Below, piece by piece: positions 54,806-64,000 of a DNA stretch of 64,000 nt (position 1 is its first letter; each line of letters starts with the position of its first letter). Location: contig NZ_JAVIFX010000015.1 of NCBI RefSeq assembly GCF_031157255.1, forward strand, positions 1 through 64,000, read 5' to 3'. The notes under the pieces were generated by a model. It made no database searches and was not told the DNA's origin. It saw nothing but the letters and a program-made list of their open reading frames with translations. The DNA is from Bradyrhizobium sp. LHD-71. Lineage in GTDB: Bacteria > Pseudomonadota > Alphaproteobacteria > Rhizobiales > Xanthobacteraceae. The position numbers and the translations under genes were made by a program.

Positions 54806-55750
54806 CTACTCGATGCCAGCAATGGCTCTCGCGAAATCCTTCGCCGTGAACGGAGCGAGATCATCGATCCCTTCGCCGACGCCGATGAAATGCACCGGCA
54901 AGGCATACTTTGCCGATAGCGCGACCAGGATGCCGCCGCGCGCGGTGCCATCGAGCTTGGTCATCACCAACCCGGTGACGCCGGCCGTCTTGCGGAAGGC
55001 ATCGGCCTGCGACAACGCATTCTGGCCGACGGTGGCATCCAGCACCAGCAGCACGGCGTGCGGCGCCTCCGCATCCACCTTCTTCATCACGCGAACGACC
55101 TTTTCCAGCTCGTTCATCAGCTCGGCCTTGTTCTGCAGCCGGCCGGCCGTGTCGATCAAGAGCACGTCGATGCCGTCGGCCTTCGCCGCGATGAGCGCAT
55201 CGAAGGCAAGGCCGGCGGCATCGGCGCCCTGCCCCCGCGCTATCACCGGCACGTTGGTGCGCTCGCCCCAGATCTTCAGCTGCTCGACGGCGGCGGCGCG
55301 GAACGTATCGCCCGCGGCCAGCATCACCTTGCGGCCCTCGGCGCGAAACCTTGAGGCAAGCTTGCCGATTGTGGTCGTCTTGCCGGAGCCGTTCACGCCG
55401 ACGACGAGAACAACGAACGGCTTTCGCGCGTCGTCGATCGCAAGCGGCTGTGCGACCGCCGCCAGCACCTTCTCGACCTCGGTCGCAACGACCGCCTTGA
55501 CCTCGTCGGCGGAGATCGACTTGTCGTAACGACCTTCCCCAACCGCCGCGGCGATCCGCGCCGACACGTCCGTGCCGAGATCGGCGCGCAGCAGCACATC
55601 CTCGATGTCGTCGAGCATGGCGCGGTCAAGCTTGCGCTTGACGACGAGATCGGCGACCGCGGAACCGAGCGAACTCGAGGTCCGCTTCAGGCCATCGGAA
55701 AGCCTGCGCCACCAGCTCCGTTTCGGTTGTTGCTCAGTGCTGTCGTTCAT
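54806..55750 (-). CDS. ftsY: Signal recognition particle receptor FtsY
   Basis: SRP receptor GTPase that delivers membrane proteins to the translocon. The 314-residue NG domain has G1 [34 protein letters not shown]-type G2 ([20 protein letters not shown]), G3 [16 protein letters not shown], and G4 [12 protein letters not shown]. The acidic A domain seen in E. coli is nearly absent, as in many alphaproteobacteria. In related genomes mtaB and dapF lie just upstream; here about 4.5 kb intervenes. Confidence 0.96.
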   Translation of the reverse strand: MNDSTEQQPKRSWWRRLSDGLKRTSSSLGSAVADLVVKRKLDRAMLDDIEDVLLRADLGTDVSARIAAAVGEGRYDKSISADEVKAVVATEVEKVLAAVAQPLAIDDARKPFVVLVVGVNGSGKTTTIGKLASRFRAEGRKVMLAAGDTFRAAAVEQLKIWGERTNVPVIARGQGADAAGLAFDALIAAKADGIDVLLIDTAGRLQNKAELMNELEKVVRVMKKVDAEAPHAVLLVLDATVGQNALSQADAFRKTAGVTGLVMTKLDGTARGGILVALSAKYALPVHFIGVGEGIDDLAPFTAKDFARAIAGIE

Positions 55751-55779
55751 CTGGGGCGTGTGATAGCCGTTTCATCACC

Positions 55780-56544
55780 ATGACGAAAGCGGCGAATGAA
55801 CCGGGAACAAGCACAATCGGCCCCGGCGCGATCGATATAGTGTCGCGGGTGCTGCATCGCGACGGGCTGATGCTGGTTATCGACAAGCCCGCCGGCATTC
55901 CGGTTCACCGCGGACCGCGGAACAGTCGCGACAAGAGCGGCGCGGCGCTGGAGGATTACTTCGACGCACTTCGCTTTGGTCTGCCCCGCCAGCCGGTCCT
56001 CGCGCACCGGCTGGATCGCGACACGTCAGGCTGCCTTGTGCTCGGCCGGCATCGCAAGGCGACCGCATCGCTCGGCCTTTTGTTCAAGCACAACAAGATT
56101 TCCAAGAGCTACTGGGCCGTGGTCGAAGGCGGTCCCGAGGGCGATACCGGCACGATCGACATTCCGCTCGGCAGATTGAACGAAGAACGCGGCTGGTGGC
56201 AGAAGCCCGATCCGAACGGTCTCCCATCGACGACGAACTGGCAGGTACTGGGACGTTCCGCTGATCCGGACATGAAGCTCACCTGGCTCGCACTCGAACC
56301 GGTGACCGGCCGCACGCATCAACTGCGCGTGCACTGCGCGGCGATGGGCTGGCCGATCACAGGCGACAGCATCTACGGAACGGCACCACGCGAGGGCGGC
56401 GCCATGCTGCACCTTCACGCGCGCCAAATCTCGGTGCCGCTGTCGAAGAACAAACCGCCGGTCACGGTGGTCGCGCCGGTGCCGAACCATATGCGGCAGC
56501 GGTTGAAGCTGTGCGGCTGGCAGGACATGTCCGAAAGTGCCTAG
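55780..56544 (+). CDS. RluA-family pseudouridine synthase
   Basis: The 254-residue enzyme has the catalytic HRLDRDTSGCLVLGRHRK with the essential Asp, LMLVIDKPAGIPVH at the N-terminal side, KSYWAVVEGGPEGD, and EPVTGRTHQLRVHCAAMGWP near the end. It lacks an S4 domain, so it is of the RluA/TruC-like short type; the target RNA position is not clear. Divergent from ftsY by 29 bases. Confidence 0.9.
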   Translation: MTKAANEPGTSTIGPGAIDIVSRVLHRDGLMLVIDKPAGIPVHRGPRNSRDKSGAALEDYFDALRFGLPRQPVLAHRLDRDTSGCLVLGRHRKATASLGLLFKHNKISKSYWAVVEGGPEGDTGTIDIPLGRLNEERGWWQKPDPNGLPSTTNWQVLGRSADPDMKLTWLALEPVTGRTHQLRVHCAAMGWPITGDSIYGTAPREGGAMLHLHARQISVPLSKNKPPVTVVAPVPNHMRQRLKLCGWQDMSESA

Positions 56545-56618
56545 GCCTCTGAGCGAACGGCAACTGCGCGCGACCGCGGGATCTTGTATCTGATATATGA
56601 GTACCGTAAGATGGGTGC

Positions 56619-57302
56619 ATGTCCGTCCGAAGCCGTCAACTGCGCCGGCCGAAATCGCTCACCGAACAGGCGGCCGATGAAATCCGCCAGCGTATTGTCT
56701 TTGGCGATATTGCGCTCGGCTCCTCACTCTCTGAAAACATGCTCGCAGCCGAACTCGGCGTCAGCAAAACTCCGGTCCGCGAAGCGCTGCTGCAACTGAA
56801 GAACGAGGGTCTCGTTTCCATCCAGCCGCAGCGCGGCAGCTTCGTGTTCGACTTGAGCGCGTCCGAGATCGTGCATCTTGGCGATCTGCGGGAAACGCTT
56901 GAACTGGCGGCGCTTCGACTAGCGGCAAAATGCGACGCGCGCGGGCTGGTCGGCGACCTCGGCGCCATCCTCGACAAGATGACAAGGGCGCTCGATCGCA
57001 ACGACGCCGCAACGTACCGCAAGCTCGACGCCGAATTTCACCGAGCGATGTTCGAACGCTCGGCCAACAAGTATCTGCTCGCCGCCTATCTCGGCATCGC
57101 TTTCCGAATACAGGCGTTGCGCACACGGCTTTCCACCAATCCCGTGCTCAACCGCTCGTCCTTCGAGGAGCACGCGAAACTCTGCAAACTCGTCGACACA
57201 GGCCGCGCCGAGGAGGCCGCCGCCCTGCTGTCCTCTCACGTGCGAGGCACCACGGAGAACTACGCAGCGAGCATCGACGCCCATCGCACCAAGGCATCCT
57301 GA
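56619..57302 (+). CDS. GntR-family transcription regulator, FCD (FadR) type
   Basis: The 227-residue product has an N-terminal winged helix (LTEQAADEIRQRIVFGDIAL, LGVSKTPVREALLQLKNEGL) and a helical FCD ligand domain with the metal-type residues ETLELAALRLA, DAEFHRAMFERSAN and EEHAKLCKLVDTGRAEEAAA. The AT-rich stretch TGTATCTGATATATGA (56584-56599) just before the start may be its own operator. It most likely controls the TRAP genes that follow. Confidence 0.9.
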   Translation: MSVRSRQLRRPKSLTEQAADEIRQRIVFGDIALGSSLSENMLAAELGVSKTPVREALLQLKNEGLVSIQPQRGSFVFDLSASEIVHLGDLRETLELAALRLAAKCDARGLVGDLGAILDKMTRALDRNDAATYRKLDAEFHRAMFERSANKYLLAAYLGIAFRIQALRTRLSTNPVLNRSSFEEHAKLCKLVDTGRAEEAAALLSSHVRGTTENYAASIDAHRTKAS

Positions 57303-57412
57303 CGGACGTTGCGCGCGCCGGCCGCCTGTCGCCCGATCGCCGGCACGAAGACAGAAAGTCGACGGGATGGAATGCAAAGCAAGACGCTAACAAAAAAGAC
57401 CGGGAGGACGAC

Positions 57413-58402
57413 ATGGCGAGGTTCAGCAAAGCACTCACGCTGCTCGGCACGTTGGTGGTGCTGACACAGTGGCCGATGCCGGCAGCAGCGCAGGACAAAT
57501 TCACGCTGCGCTTCAATCACGTACTCGGACCCAGGGAGCCCTATCACGCAGGCTTCCTGAAATGGGCAGAGCGCGTGGACAAGCGCACCAACGGCCGTCT
57601 CAAGATCGAAGTCTTTCACAGCGCGCAGCTGGGCGTGGAGGAAGACATCGTCGAGCAGATCCGTCAGGGCGCCAATAACGGCCAGAACACCGACTCAGCG
57701 CGCCTCGGCAACTACATTCCCGCCATCGCGGTGATGAACGGTCCTTATTTCGCGGAAACGCTCGAAGACGTCGCCAAGCTCGCCAAGGCGCCAACCGTGC
57801 AGAAATGGGACCAGGAGCTTGCCGAAAAGCACGGCCTCAAGATCGCGTGCTTCAATTGGGTGCAGGGCTATCGACACTTCTTTACGAACAAACCGGTGCG
57901 CACGCCGGATGACTTGAAAGGCCAGCGCATCCGCACGCCGCCCGCGCCGATCTGGCAGGAGTCGGTTCGTGCGCTGGGCGCCGCGCCTGTCGCCATGGCC
58001 TTTGGCGACATGTATCCGGGATTGCAGCAGCGCGCGATCGACGGCGTCGAGCTCGTCTACAACAACATTCCCGGCCCACGCTTCTACGAGGTGCTGAAAT
58101 ACGTCAGCGAGACCGGCCACATCATGCTGATCAATTTCCAAGTCGTCAGCGCGAAATGGTTCAACACACTGCCGGGCGACCTTCAGGCTGCGCTGGTTGA
58201 GGAATGTCAGGCCGCGGGCAGCGAAACGTCGCAGCAAATTCTGGCTTCGGAGCAGGCCGTCAAGGCTGACCTGGTCAAGCGCGGCATGACGGTGGTCGAC
58301 AAGGTCGATCTCGCCGCCTTCCGCAAGGCCGGCGAGGAGGCCTATCGCAAGCTCAACATCATCGAGGCCAAGCAAGCCCTGCACAGGGAAATCGGCAAGT
58401 AG
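57413..58402 (+). CDS. dctP: TRAP transporter substrate-binding protein
   Basis: The 329-residue periplasmic receptor has a signal peptide (ending PAAAQ) and a DctP domain: FTLRFNHVLGPREPYHAGFL, GRLKIEVFHSAQLGVEEDIV, DLKGQRIRTPPAPIWQESVR with the conserved Arg that binds a carboxylate, and DGVELVYNNIPGPRFYEVLK. The substrate is probably an organic acid; which one cannot be told. GGGAGGACGAC precedes the ATG. Confidence 0.94.
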   Translation: MARFSKALTLLGTLVVLTQWPMPAAAQDKFTLRFNHVLGPREPYHAGFLKWAERVDKRTNGRLKIEVFHSAQLGVEEDIVEQIRQGANNGQNTDSARLGNYIPAIAVMNGPYFAETLEDVAKLAKAPTVQKWDQELAEKHGLKIACFNWVQGYRHFFTNKPVRTPDDLKGQRIRTPPAPIWQESVRALGAAPVAMAFGDMYPGLQQRAIDGVELVYNNIPGPRFYEVLKYVSETGHIMLINFQVVSAKWFNTLPGDLQAALVEECQAAGSETSQQILASEQAVKADLVKRGMTVVDKVDLAAFRKAGEEAYRKLNIIEAKQALHREIGK

Positions 58403-58427
58403 ATCCGGTTCGAGCGCGAGGCGGAAG

Positions 58428-58931
58428 ATGCTGAAACGCTTCTATACCTTCGTTTGCGGCACAGAGGTCCTGGTCGCCGCTGTGCTGCTGATCGTGATGG
58501 TGGTTCTGATCTTTGTCGGCGGCGTCGCCCGCATGCTCGGCGAGCCGCTTGGCTGGACCACCGATTTTGCGACGTGTGCCTTTGCCTGGGCGTGTTTTCT
58601 CGCCGCCGACGTGGCCTGGCGAAGGGATACCTTGATGTCGATCCGGCTTGTTGCCGACCGACTATCTCCGCGCGGCCAACGCTGGCTCGCGGGACTGAAC
58701 TATCTCATCATCTCGCTCTTTCTCCTGCACCTGATCGTTGCAGGCCTCTGGCTCTCCTGGATCAGCCGCGCCCGCAGCTTCCAGGGAATTCCGGACATCA
58801 GCTATTCCTGGATCACGCTGAGCCTGCCGGTAGGCGCCGTACTCCTGCTCATCACCACCCTGATCAAGGCGCATGCCGAGTTCAGCAACCGCCGCGCGGA
58901 GCCGGGATCAGAGCAGGTGATCGGCACATGA
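58428..58931 (+). CDS. dctQ: TRAP transporter small membrane subunit
   Basis: The 167-residue protein has four helices typical of DctQ, with VLVAAVLLIVMVVLIFVGGV, the conserved AWACFLAADVAWRRDTLMSI and ISYSWITLSLPVGAVLLLI. Lies 25 bases after dctP and pairs with the large subunit. Confidence 0.93.
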   Translation: MLKRFYTFVCGTEVLVAAVLLIVMVVLIFVGGVARMLGEPLGWTTDFATCAFAWACFLAADVAWRRDTLMSIRLVADRLSPRGQRWLAGLNYLIISLFLLHLIVAGLWLSWISRARSFQGIPDISYSWITLSLPVGAVLLLITTLIKAHAEFSNRRAEPGSEQVIGT

Positions 58932-58983
58932 GAGGGCCAGCGAGCCGTGCAGCAGGCGTCACGCGCATGACAGCGGAGAGCGC

Positions 58984-60270
58984 ATGCTCCTAGTCGCGAT
59001 TGCCTTCACTGTCTTTCTGCTGATGGGTATGCCGGTCGCCTTCGCCATCGGCATCTCGGGCACGCTGTTCTTCTTCCTGCATCCGGAACTGCCCTTCACC
59101 ATTCCCGTGCAAGTGACCGTTTCGCAGACCCAGAACTTCGCGCTGCTCGCGGTCCCGCTCTTCATCGTTGCCGGAAACGTCATGAACAAGTCCGGCATCA
59201 CCGAACAGCTTCTCAACCTGGCGTCGGTCTTGACCGGCCGCTTACGCGGCGGCCTCGCGCAGGTGTCACTTGCGCTCGCCACCCTGATGGGAGGCGTCTG
59301 CGGCTCGGCGATCGCCGATGCGGCGATGCAGACCCGCATGCTCGGCCAAGGCATGATCAAGCGCGGGCTTTCGCGCGGATTTGCGGCGGGCATCCTGTCA
59401 TTCGGGTCGCTGATCACCCCGATCATCCCGCCCGGCATCGGCTTTATCATTTACGGCACGATCGGCCAGGTTTCGATCGGCCGGCTGTTTGCTGCAGGGA
59501 TAGCGCCCGGCCTGCTGATCTGGCTGGCGCTGGGCACCGCCGTGTGGATCGCCGCCGCGCGGCGCGGCTATGCGCCCGAGCGCACAACCCGTCCTTCGAT
59601 CGGCGAAGTTGTCTCAGCGCTACGCGCCGGCATCTGGGCCATTCTCTTTCCGGTTCTGCTCCTGGTCGGCCTGCGGTTCGGCATTTTCACGCCGTCGGAG
59701 ATCGGCGCGCTGGCGGTGATCTATGCGTTCGCCATCGGCTTCCTGGTCTATCGCCAGTTGACGCGACAGAGCTTCATGGAGGCGCTCGAGGGCAGCGTCA
59801 TGGATGTCGGCGCGGTCATGTTCCTGATCGCGATCTCAGCGATCTTCAGTTACGGCATCGTGCTCGAACGCGTGCCGGAAATCATTTCAAGCTGGATCCT
59901 CGGCGTCACCGATAACCTGAACGCCGTCATGCTGCTGGTCGTCGCCTTCGTCGTGGTCGCAGGCTTCTTCATCGATGCGACCGTGCTCATCATCATGCTG
60001 ACGCCGATCTTCCTGCCCCTCGTCCGGGAGCTGGACGGCGATCCGGTCCATTTCGGGCTCGTCTTCATCGTTGCCTGCACGATCGGCAACTTCACGCCAC
60101 CGGTGGGAGCGGCGATGTATGCCGTGTGTTCGATCCTGAAATGCCCGATCGGCGAGTACGCACGCGAATCCGTTCCCTTCTTCGTCGCTGCGATGGCGGT
60201 GCTGCTGGTGCTGATCTTCGCGCCGGGCTTTGTGCTGTATGTGCCGGACCTGATCTTCGGCCCGTCGTAG
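58984..60270 (+). CDS. dctM: TRAP transporter large membrane subunit
   Basis: The 428-residue permease moves substrate with sodium. It shows the DctM patterns FLLMGMPVAFAIGISGTLFF, LLAVPLFIVAGNVMNKSGIT, GGVCGSAIADAAMQTRMLG, SLITPIIPPGIGFIIYGTIG and CTIGNFTPPVGAAMYAVCS. Last gene of the dctPQM operon; 24 bases from the end of the convergent mtaB. Confidence 0.95.
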   Translation: MLLVAIAFTVFLLMGMPVAFAIGISGTLFFFLHPELPFTIPVQVTVSQTQNFALLAVPLFIVAGNVMNKSGITEQLLNLASVLTGRLRGGLAQVSLALATLMGGVCGSAIADAAMQTRMLGQGMIKRGLSRGFAAGILSFGSLITPIIPPGIGFIIYGTIGQVSIGRLFAAGIAPGLLIWLALGTAVWIAAARRGYAPERTTRPSIGEVVSALRAGIWAILFPVLLLVGLRFGIFTPSEIGALAVIYAFAIGFLVYRQLTRQSFMEALEGSVMDVGAVMFLIAISAIFSYGIVLERVPEIISSWILGVTDNLNAVMLLVVAFVVVAGFFIDATVLIIMLTPIFLPLVRELDGDPVHFGLVFIVACTIGNFTPPVGAAMYAVCSILKCPIGEYARESVPFFVAAMAVLLVLIFAPGFVLYVPDLIFGPS

Positions 60271-60294
60271 CTGTCGCGGCCATAGGCCGCCGCG

Positions 60295-61548
60295 CTACGC
60301 CGGGATCAGGCGTTTCGCATCGTAACCGCCGATACCCAGCCGCTGCACAGAGCCGGGCACGCCGCCCGAAATGGCGACCGGCAGATAGTGCTCGGTCCTG
60401 CCCAACCGTTCGCTTTCGATCAGCACGTCGCGCGTCTTGCCGACTTCAGCTGCAAGCCTGCCGCTGAGCGCTGCCGCGCCCTTCTCGCGCAGGCTGCGCA
60501 CACGCTGCCTGATGGCAGCGCCATTGACCTGCGGCATGCGCGAAGCCGGCGTGCCCGGCCGCGGGGAATAGGGGAACACATGCAGGAATGTGAGGCCGCA
60601 TTCGTCGACGAGGTCGAGCGAGCGTTTGAACATCTCGTCAGTTTCGGTCGGAAACCCGGCGATGATGTCGGCACCGAACGCAACATCCGGTCGCAACCGG
60701 CGCACCTCGCTGCAGAACGCGATCGCATCAGCGCGCGCGTGGCGCCGCTTCATGCGCTTCAGCACGAGATCGTCGCCCGCCTGCAACGACAGATGCAGGT
60801 GCGGCATCAGCCGCGGCTCATTGGCGATCACATCCATGAGGTCGCGGTCAGCTTCGATGGAATCGATCGACGACAACCGCAGCCGTTTCAATTCCGGCAC
60901 GTGCTTCAGAATCTGCTTCACCAGCAAACCGAGCTTCGGCGCGCCGGGCAGGTCGCCGCCGTAGCTCGTGAGATCAACGCCCGTGAGCACGATCTCGGCG
61001 TGGCCCGCCTCGATCAGTGCGCGCACTTGATCGACCACCGGGCCCATCGCCAGCGAGCGCGAATTGCCGCGGCCATAGGGGATGATGCAGAAGGTGCAGC
61101 GATGGTCGCAACCATTCTGCACCTGCACGAAGGCGCGCGACAGACCGCTCTGGAAGCCGTCCACCAGATGCGGCGCCATCGCCTTCACGGCCATGATGTC
61201 GGAAATGGCAAGCTTGCTCTGGGCCGATCCGAACGCTGCGCGAGTGTCGGCCCATGCGTCGAGGCGCAGCTTGTCGTCATTGCCGAGCACACGATCGACT
61301 TCATCCATCGCGGCAAACATGCCGGCTTGCGTCTGCGCCGCGCAGCCGGTGACGACGATGCGCGCCGTCGGGCGCTCACGCTTCAGTTTGCGGATCGATT
61401 GGCGCGCCTGGGCGACCGCCTCGCCCGTAACCGCACAGGTGTTGAAGATCACCGCATCGTCGACGCCGGCGGCCTCCGCCTTGCGACGGACGATCTCCGA
61501 TTCGAACGTGTTCAGCCGGCAGCCGAACGTGATGACATCAACGCTCAT
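60295..61548 (-). CDS. mtaB: tRNA t6A37 methylthiotransferase MtaB
   Basis: Adds a methylthio group to N6-threonylcarbamoyladenosine at position 37 of tRNAs. The 417-residue radical-SAM enzyme has the N-terminal cluster cysteines in VITFGCRLNTFES, FNTCAVTGEA and VVTGCAAQTQ, and the radical-SAM CxxxCxxC in GCDHRCTFCIIPYGRG. Also seen is GADIIAGFPTETDEMF. Lies 15 bases after dapF, as in related genomes. Confidence 0.95.
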   Translation of the reverse strand: MSVDVITFGCRLNTFESEIVRRKAEAAGVDDAVIFNTCAVTGEAVAQARQSIRKLKRERPTARIVVTGCAAQTQAGMFAAMDEVDRVLGNDDKLRLDAWADTRAAFGSAQSKLAISDIMAVKAMAPHLVDGFQSGLSRAFVQVQNGCDHRCTFCIIPYGRGNSRSLAMGPVVDQVRALIEAGHAEIVLTGVDLTSYGGDLPGAPKLGLLVKQILKHVPELKRLRLSSIDSIEADRDLMDVIANEPRLMPHLHLSLQAGDDLVLKRMKRRHARADAIAFCSEVRRLRPDVAFGADIIAGFPTETDEMFKRSLDLVDECGLTFLHVFPYSPRPGTPASRMPQVNGAAIRQRVRSLREKGAAALSGRLAAEVGKTRDVLIESERLGRTEHYLPVAISGGVPGSVQRLGIGGYDAKRLIPA

Positions 61549-61563
61549 GTCTTAAGCACGCTT

Positions 61564-62430
61564 TCAGGCGACGTCGGCAAACAGCGCCGGATCGAAGCGG
61601 CCTTCATATTCGAGCTCGGTCGGGCCGGTCATCAGCACATGGTCGTCGCTCGCGCGCCATTCGATCATGAGATCGCCGCCGGGTGGGGTGATCGTCACCT
61701 TGCGGCTGGCGCGCTTGAGCCGTGCAGCAGCGACGGCCACCGCGCAGGCAGCGGAGCCGCACGCCTTCGTCAGACCAGCGCCACGCTCCCAGGTGCGGAT
61801 GACGATGTGGCCGGGATCGACGATGTGCGCCAGCGAGATGTTGGCGCGATCGGGAAAGATCGGGTGGTTCTCCAGCAACGGGCCGAAACGCGCGAGATCG
61901 TAGGCGCTCACGTCGTCGACCCAGAAGATCGCATGCGGATTGCCCATGTTGACGGCGGACGGCGTGTGCAGCACCGGCGCATCGATCGGGCCGATCTGCA
62001 GCTCGATCGCACGGGTGTCGTGAAATTCTTCGGCGAGCGGGATGTCCTGCCACCCCAGCTTCGGCTTGCCCATGTCGACTGTGAACGTCTCGGGCGTCGG
62101 CCCGCGCCAGCAGTTCAACAGCCCGGCCCTGGTCTCGAAGGTCAGGGCTCCCTCGAGGGATGTCGCGAACACCTGCCTGGCGACGCAGCGCATGCCGTTG
62201 CCGCAGGCGCCGGCTTCTGATCCGTCGTTGTTGAAGATGCGGATAAAGGCTTCGGTTCCGGCGAGCTTCGGCGGATAGAGTGCCATCAACTGATCATAGG
62301 GCACGCCCGTGGCGATGGCGCGCGCCTCGCCTGCGCTGATCGCAACCGGCGACGCACGCAGATCGACGACGACGATCTCGTTGCCGGCGCCGTTCATCTT
62401 GGCAAAGTTCTGGTTTGCGAGTGCACTCAT
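61564..62430 (-). CDS. dapF: Diaminopimelate epimerase
   Basis: Converts LL- to meso-diaminopimelate for lysine and peptidoglycan. The 288-residue product has the two active-site cysteines in [12 protein letters not shown] and [15 protein letters not shown], with [15 protein letters not shown] and [11 protein letters not shown]. First gene of dapF-mtaB. Confidence 0.96.
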   Translation of the reverse strand: MSALANQNFAKMNGAGNEIVVVDLRASPVAISAGEARAIATGVPYDQLMALYPPKLAGTEAFIRIFNNDGSEAGACGNGMRCVARQVFATSLEGALTFETRAGLLNCWRGPTPETFTVDMGKPKLGWQDIPLAEEFHDTRAIELQIGPIDAPVLHTPSAVNMGNPHAIFWVDDVSAYDLARFGPLLENHPIFPDRANISLAHIVDPGHIVIRTWERGAGLTKACGSAACAVAVAAARLKRASRKVTITPPGGDLMIEWRASDDHVLMTGPTELEYEGRFDPALFADVA

Positions 62431-62609
62431 CCTTCGGGCCCGTATGCCCGACTTATATGGCCAATGCCTTGCATTTTACCAGTCTTCTCCATTCGCACCG
62501 CGCCGCCTTCAAACATCCATGATCGCCGCCAATCATTTGCAACGAAGCGGCGCACGCTGTGTTACAGGTGCCGTGACCAGTGTACCCTTACTAAATTTTG
62601 GAGAATCCG

Positions 62610-63314
62610 ATGATCCGCCTCGTGCCTCGCTCGTCGCGGTATTTTGCGGTTGGTCGCCAGCTTGGCGCGGCGCTGGCGATCTCGGTGACAGTGGCCACCT
62701 CCGCATGGGCTCAGACGCCACCCCCCGCAACACCGCCCAGCCCCGCAACGCCTGCGCCGCCGGCCACAACGCCGGCGCCAGCCGAGACCCCTCCCGCCGC
62801 TCCGGCTGCGCCGCCGGCAGCTCAGGCGCCCGCGCCGACCGTACAGGCCGCAGACCCGTTCGGCGAGGAACTGACGCTCGTGTCCAAGCCCGTCGTCTAC
62901 ATGAAGGGCAGTGCCAACTGGGACGTCGCGTTCGACACCATCACCAATTCGCTGAAGGCGCTGCAGGCGGCCCTCGACAAGCAAGGCATGAAGGCCACGG
63001 GGGCGCCGCTGATCGTCTATACGTCCACCGACGACACCGGCTTCGTGTACCAAGCCGAGCTTCCGGTCGCTGAAGCGCTAAAATCGTCGCTGGGCAAGGA
63101 CGTCTTGAGCGGCAAGTCCCCCGAAGGCAAGGCGCTGAAGTTCGTCCATCGCGGCAGTTACGACAACATGGACAACACCTACGAAGCGATCACCAACCAT
63201 CTCGACGAGAAGAAGCTGGAAGCCAAGGACTCGTTCATCGAGGAGTACGTCACCGATCCGTTGACGACGGCGGAAGACAAGCTCGTCATCAACGTGTATG
63301 TACCGCTGAAATGA
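62610..63314 (+). CDS. Exported protein with GyrI-like effector-binding domain
   Basis: The 234-residue product has a signal peptide (ending SAWAQ), a Pro/Ala-rich linker (about residues 37-75), and a domain resembling GyrI/AraC effector-binding domains: VVYMKGSANWDVAFDTI, LIVYTSTDDTGFVYQAELPV, GKALKFVHRGSYDNMDNTYE and LVINVYVPLK. An exported form of a ligand-binding domain is uncommon; ligand unknown. ATG 62610 follows GGAGAATCCG; the TTG at 62598 is not used. Confidence 0.82.
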   Translation: MIRLVPRSSRYFAVGRQLGAALAISVTVATSAWAQTPPPATPPSPATPAPPATTPAPAETPPAAPAAPPAAQAPAPTVQAADPFGEELTLVSKPVVYMKGSANWDVAFDTITNSLKALQAALDKQGMKATGAPLIVYTSTDDTGFVYQAELPVAEALKSSLGKDVLSGKSPEGKALKFVHRGSYDNMDNTYEAITNHLDEKKLEAKDSFIEEYVTDPLTTAEDKLVINVYVPLK

Positions 63315-64000
63315 TGATTCGCAGAACAACTGCAGCGGCATTCGCCGCCATGCTTGCCACCAGTGTCGCAGCATCCGCACAAACCGTTCCGCCGCCGATG
63401 ATTTCGGTCAGCGGCGAGGCGCAGGTTTCGGTCGCGCCCGACCTCGCGCAAGTCGACGGCGGCGTCACGACCGAGGCGAAGACTGCCCGCGAGGCAAGCG
63501 AAGCCAATAACCGTGCGATGGCCGCTTTGCTGCCAGCGCTGAAAAGCGCGGGCGTCGCTGAAGCCGACATCCAGACCTCGCGTCTGTCGCTGTTTCCGCA
63601 AAGCACGCAAGCGCGGCCGAACGGCCCGATGCAGATCACCGGCTATCGTGCCAGCAATCGCGTCACCGTCCGCATCCGCGACATGGCGAAGGTCGCGAGC
63701 ACGATCGACGCGCTGGTGACGGCCGGCGCCAACGAGATCGGCGGCATCAATTTCATGGTGTCAAAGGAATCGAAGGCGCTGGACGAAGCGCGTGTGCGCG
63801 CGCTCGAGGATGCGCACCGCAAGGCCGAAATTTATGCGAAGGCCGCGAATGTCCGCCTCGGAACACCGGTCCGCATCAGCGAAGAAGGACACGGCGCGCC
63901 ACCGGTGCCCATGCGGGCGACGTTCAAGGCCGACGCTGCAACACCGATCTCGCCCGGCGAAGAAATTTTGCGGGTCTCGGTGAACGTTTCGTACGAGATC
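63311..64000 (+). CDS. SIMPL-domain (DUF541) protein, cut by the window edge
   Basis: 230 residues are visible, with a signal peptide (MMIRRTTAAAFAAMLATSVA, then ASA) and the SIMPL domain: ISVSGEAQVSVAPDLAQVDG, GYRASNRVTVRIRDMAK, LDEARVRALEDAHRKAEIYA. The last visible segment GEEILRVSVNVSYEI is close to the usual end, so little is missing. Members are envelope proteins linked to stress; the mechanism is unknown. The start overlaps the previous stop as ATGA. Confidence 0.9.
   Translation, partial: MMIRRTTAAAFAAMLATSVAASAQTVPPPMISVSGEAQVSVAPDLAQVDGGVTTEAKTAREASEANNRAMAALLPALKSAGVAEADIQTSRLSLFPQSTQARPNGPMQITGYRASNRVTVRIRDMAKVASTIDALVTAGANEIGGINFMVSKESKALDEARVRALEDAHRKAEIYAKAANVRLGTPVRISEEGHGAPPVPMRATFKADAATPISPGEEILRVSVNVSYEI

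Overview
The window is chromosomal DNA of a GC-rich alphaproteobacterium of the order Hyphomicrobiales (Rhizobiales). It looks like the Bradyrhizobium, Afipia and Rhodopseudomonas side of that order. The evidence is the gene order (rlmH-envC-ctpA-yibQ-rppH; atpHAGDC followed by priA and xerC; mdh-sucCD-sucA-odhB-lpd; ftsY, mtaB and dapF close together), marker families such as DUF2794, DUF6494, DUF1223 and an exported RlpA, and a dense set of palindromic intergenic repeats. No rRNA, tRNA, CRISPR array, prophage or intact transposase was seen.

Layout. 1-4.7 kb is accessory: a gene leaving the left edge, a LysE-type exporter relic, an ankyrin-repeat protein, a membrane-anchored FxLYD-like protein, a nucleotidyltransferase and an exported cyclase-family hydrolase. 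5-16.3 kb is a plus-strand housekeeping run: proA, nadD, rsfS, rlmH, a degenerate LytM/EnvC protein, ctpA, a divergent polysaccharide deacetylase, two RppH-type Nudix genes on either side of a reverse-strand glycosyltransferase, a HAD hydrolase and a TerB/DUF533 protein. 16.5-21.9 kb is the F1 ATP synthase operon on the minus strand, with an organic hydroperoxide reductase gene (ohr) lying between atpG and atpD. 22.5-26.8 kb has rlpA, priA, xerC and a small unknown gene.

27-39 kb, on the minus strand, carries zapE, mdh, sucC, sucD, sucA, odhB, lpd and a GlcD-type FAD oxidase, so the lower TCA cycle is encoded together. 39.2-45.8 kb has thpR, a TesA-type esterase divergent from its YbbA/YbbP-like ABC transporter, a Bax-inhibitor-1 protein with a structured leader, and a GNAT acetyltransferase. 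45.8-54 kb has DUF2794, a candidate small RNA, DUF1223, acnA, and divergently the cytochrome c maturation genes ccmA, B, C, D and G plus a helix-hairpin-helix protein. 54-62.4 kb has ispZ and ftsY, then a plus-strand block (RluA synthase, GntR regulator, TRAP transporter dctPQM), then mtaB and dapF. The right edge has an exported GyrI-like protein and a SIMPL-domain protein cut by the window end.

The most interesting items are a strongly folded, terminator-ended RNA candidate at 46.36-46.50 kb with no downstream gene on its strand, ohr inside the ATP synthase operon, a folded leader in front of the YbhL-like gene, a MITE-like element with 26-bp perfect inverted ends, and several families of dispersed palindromes, one of them inside the atp operon.
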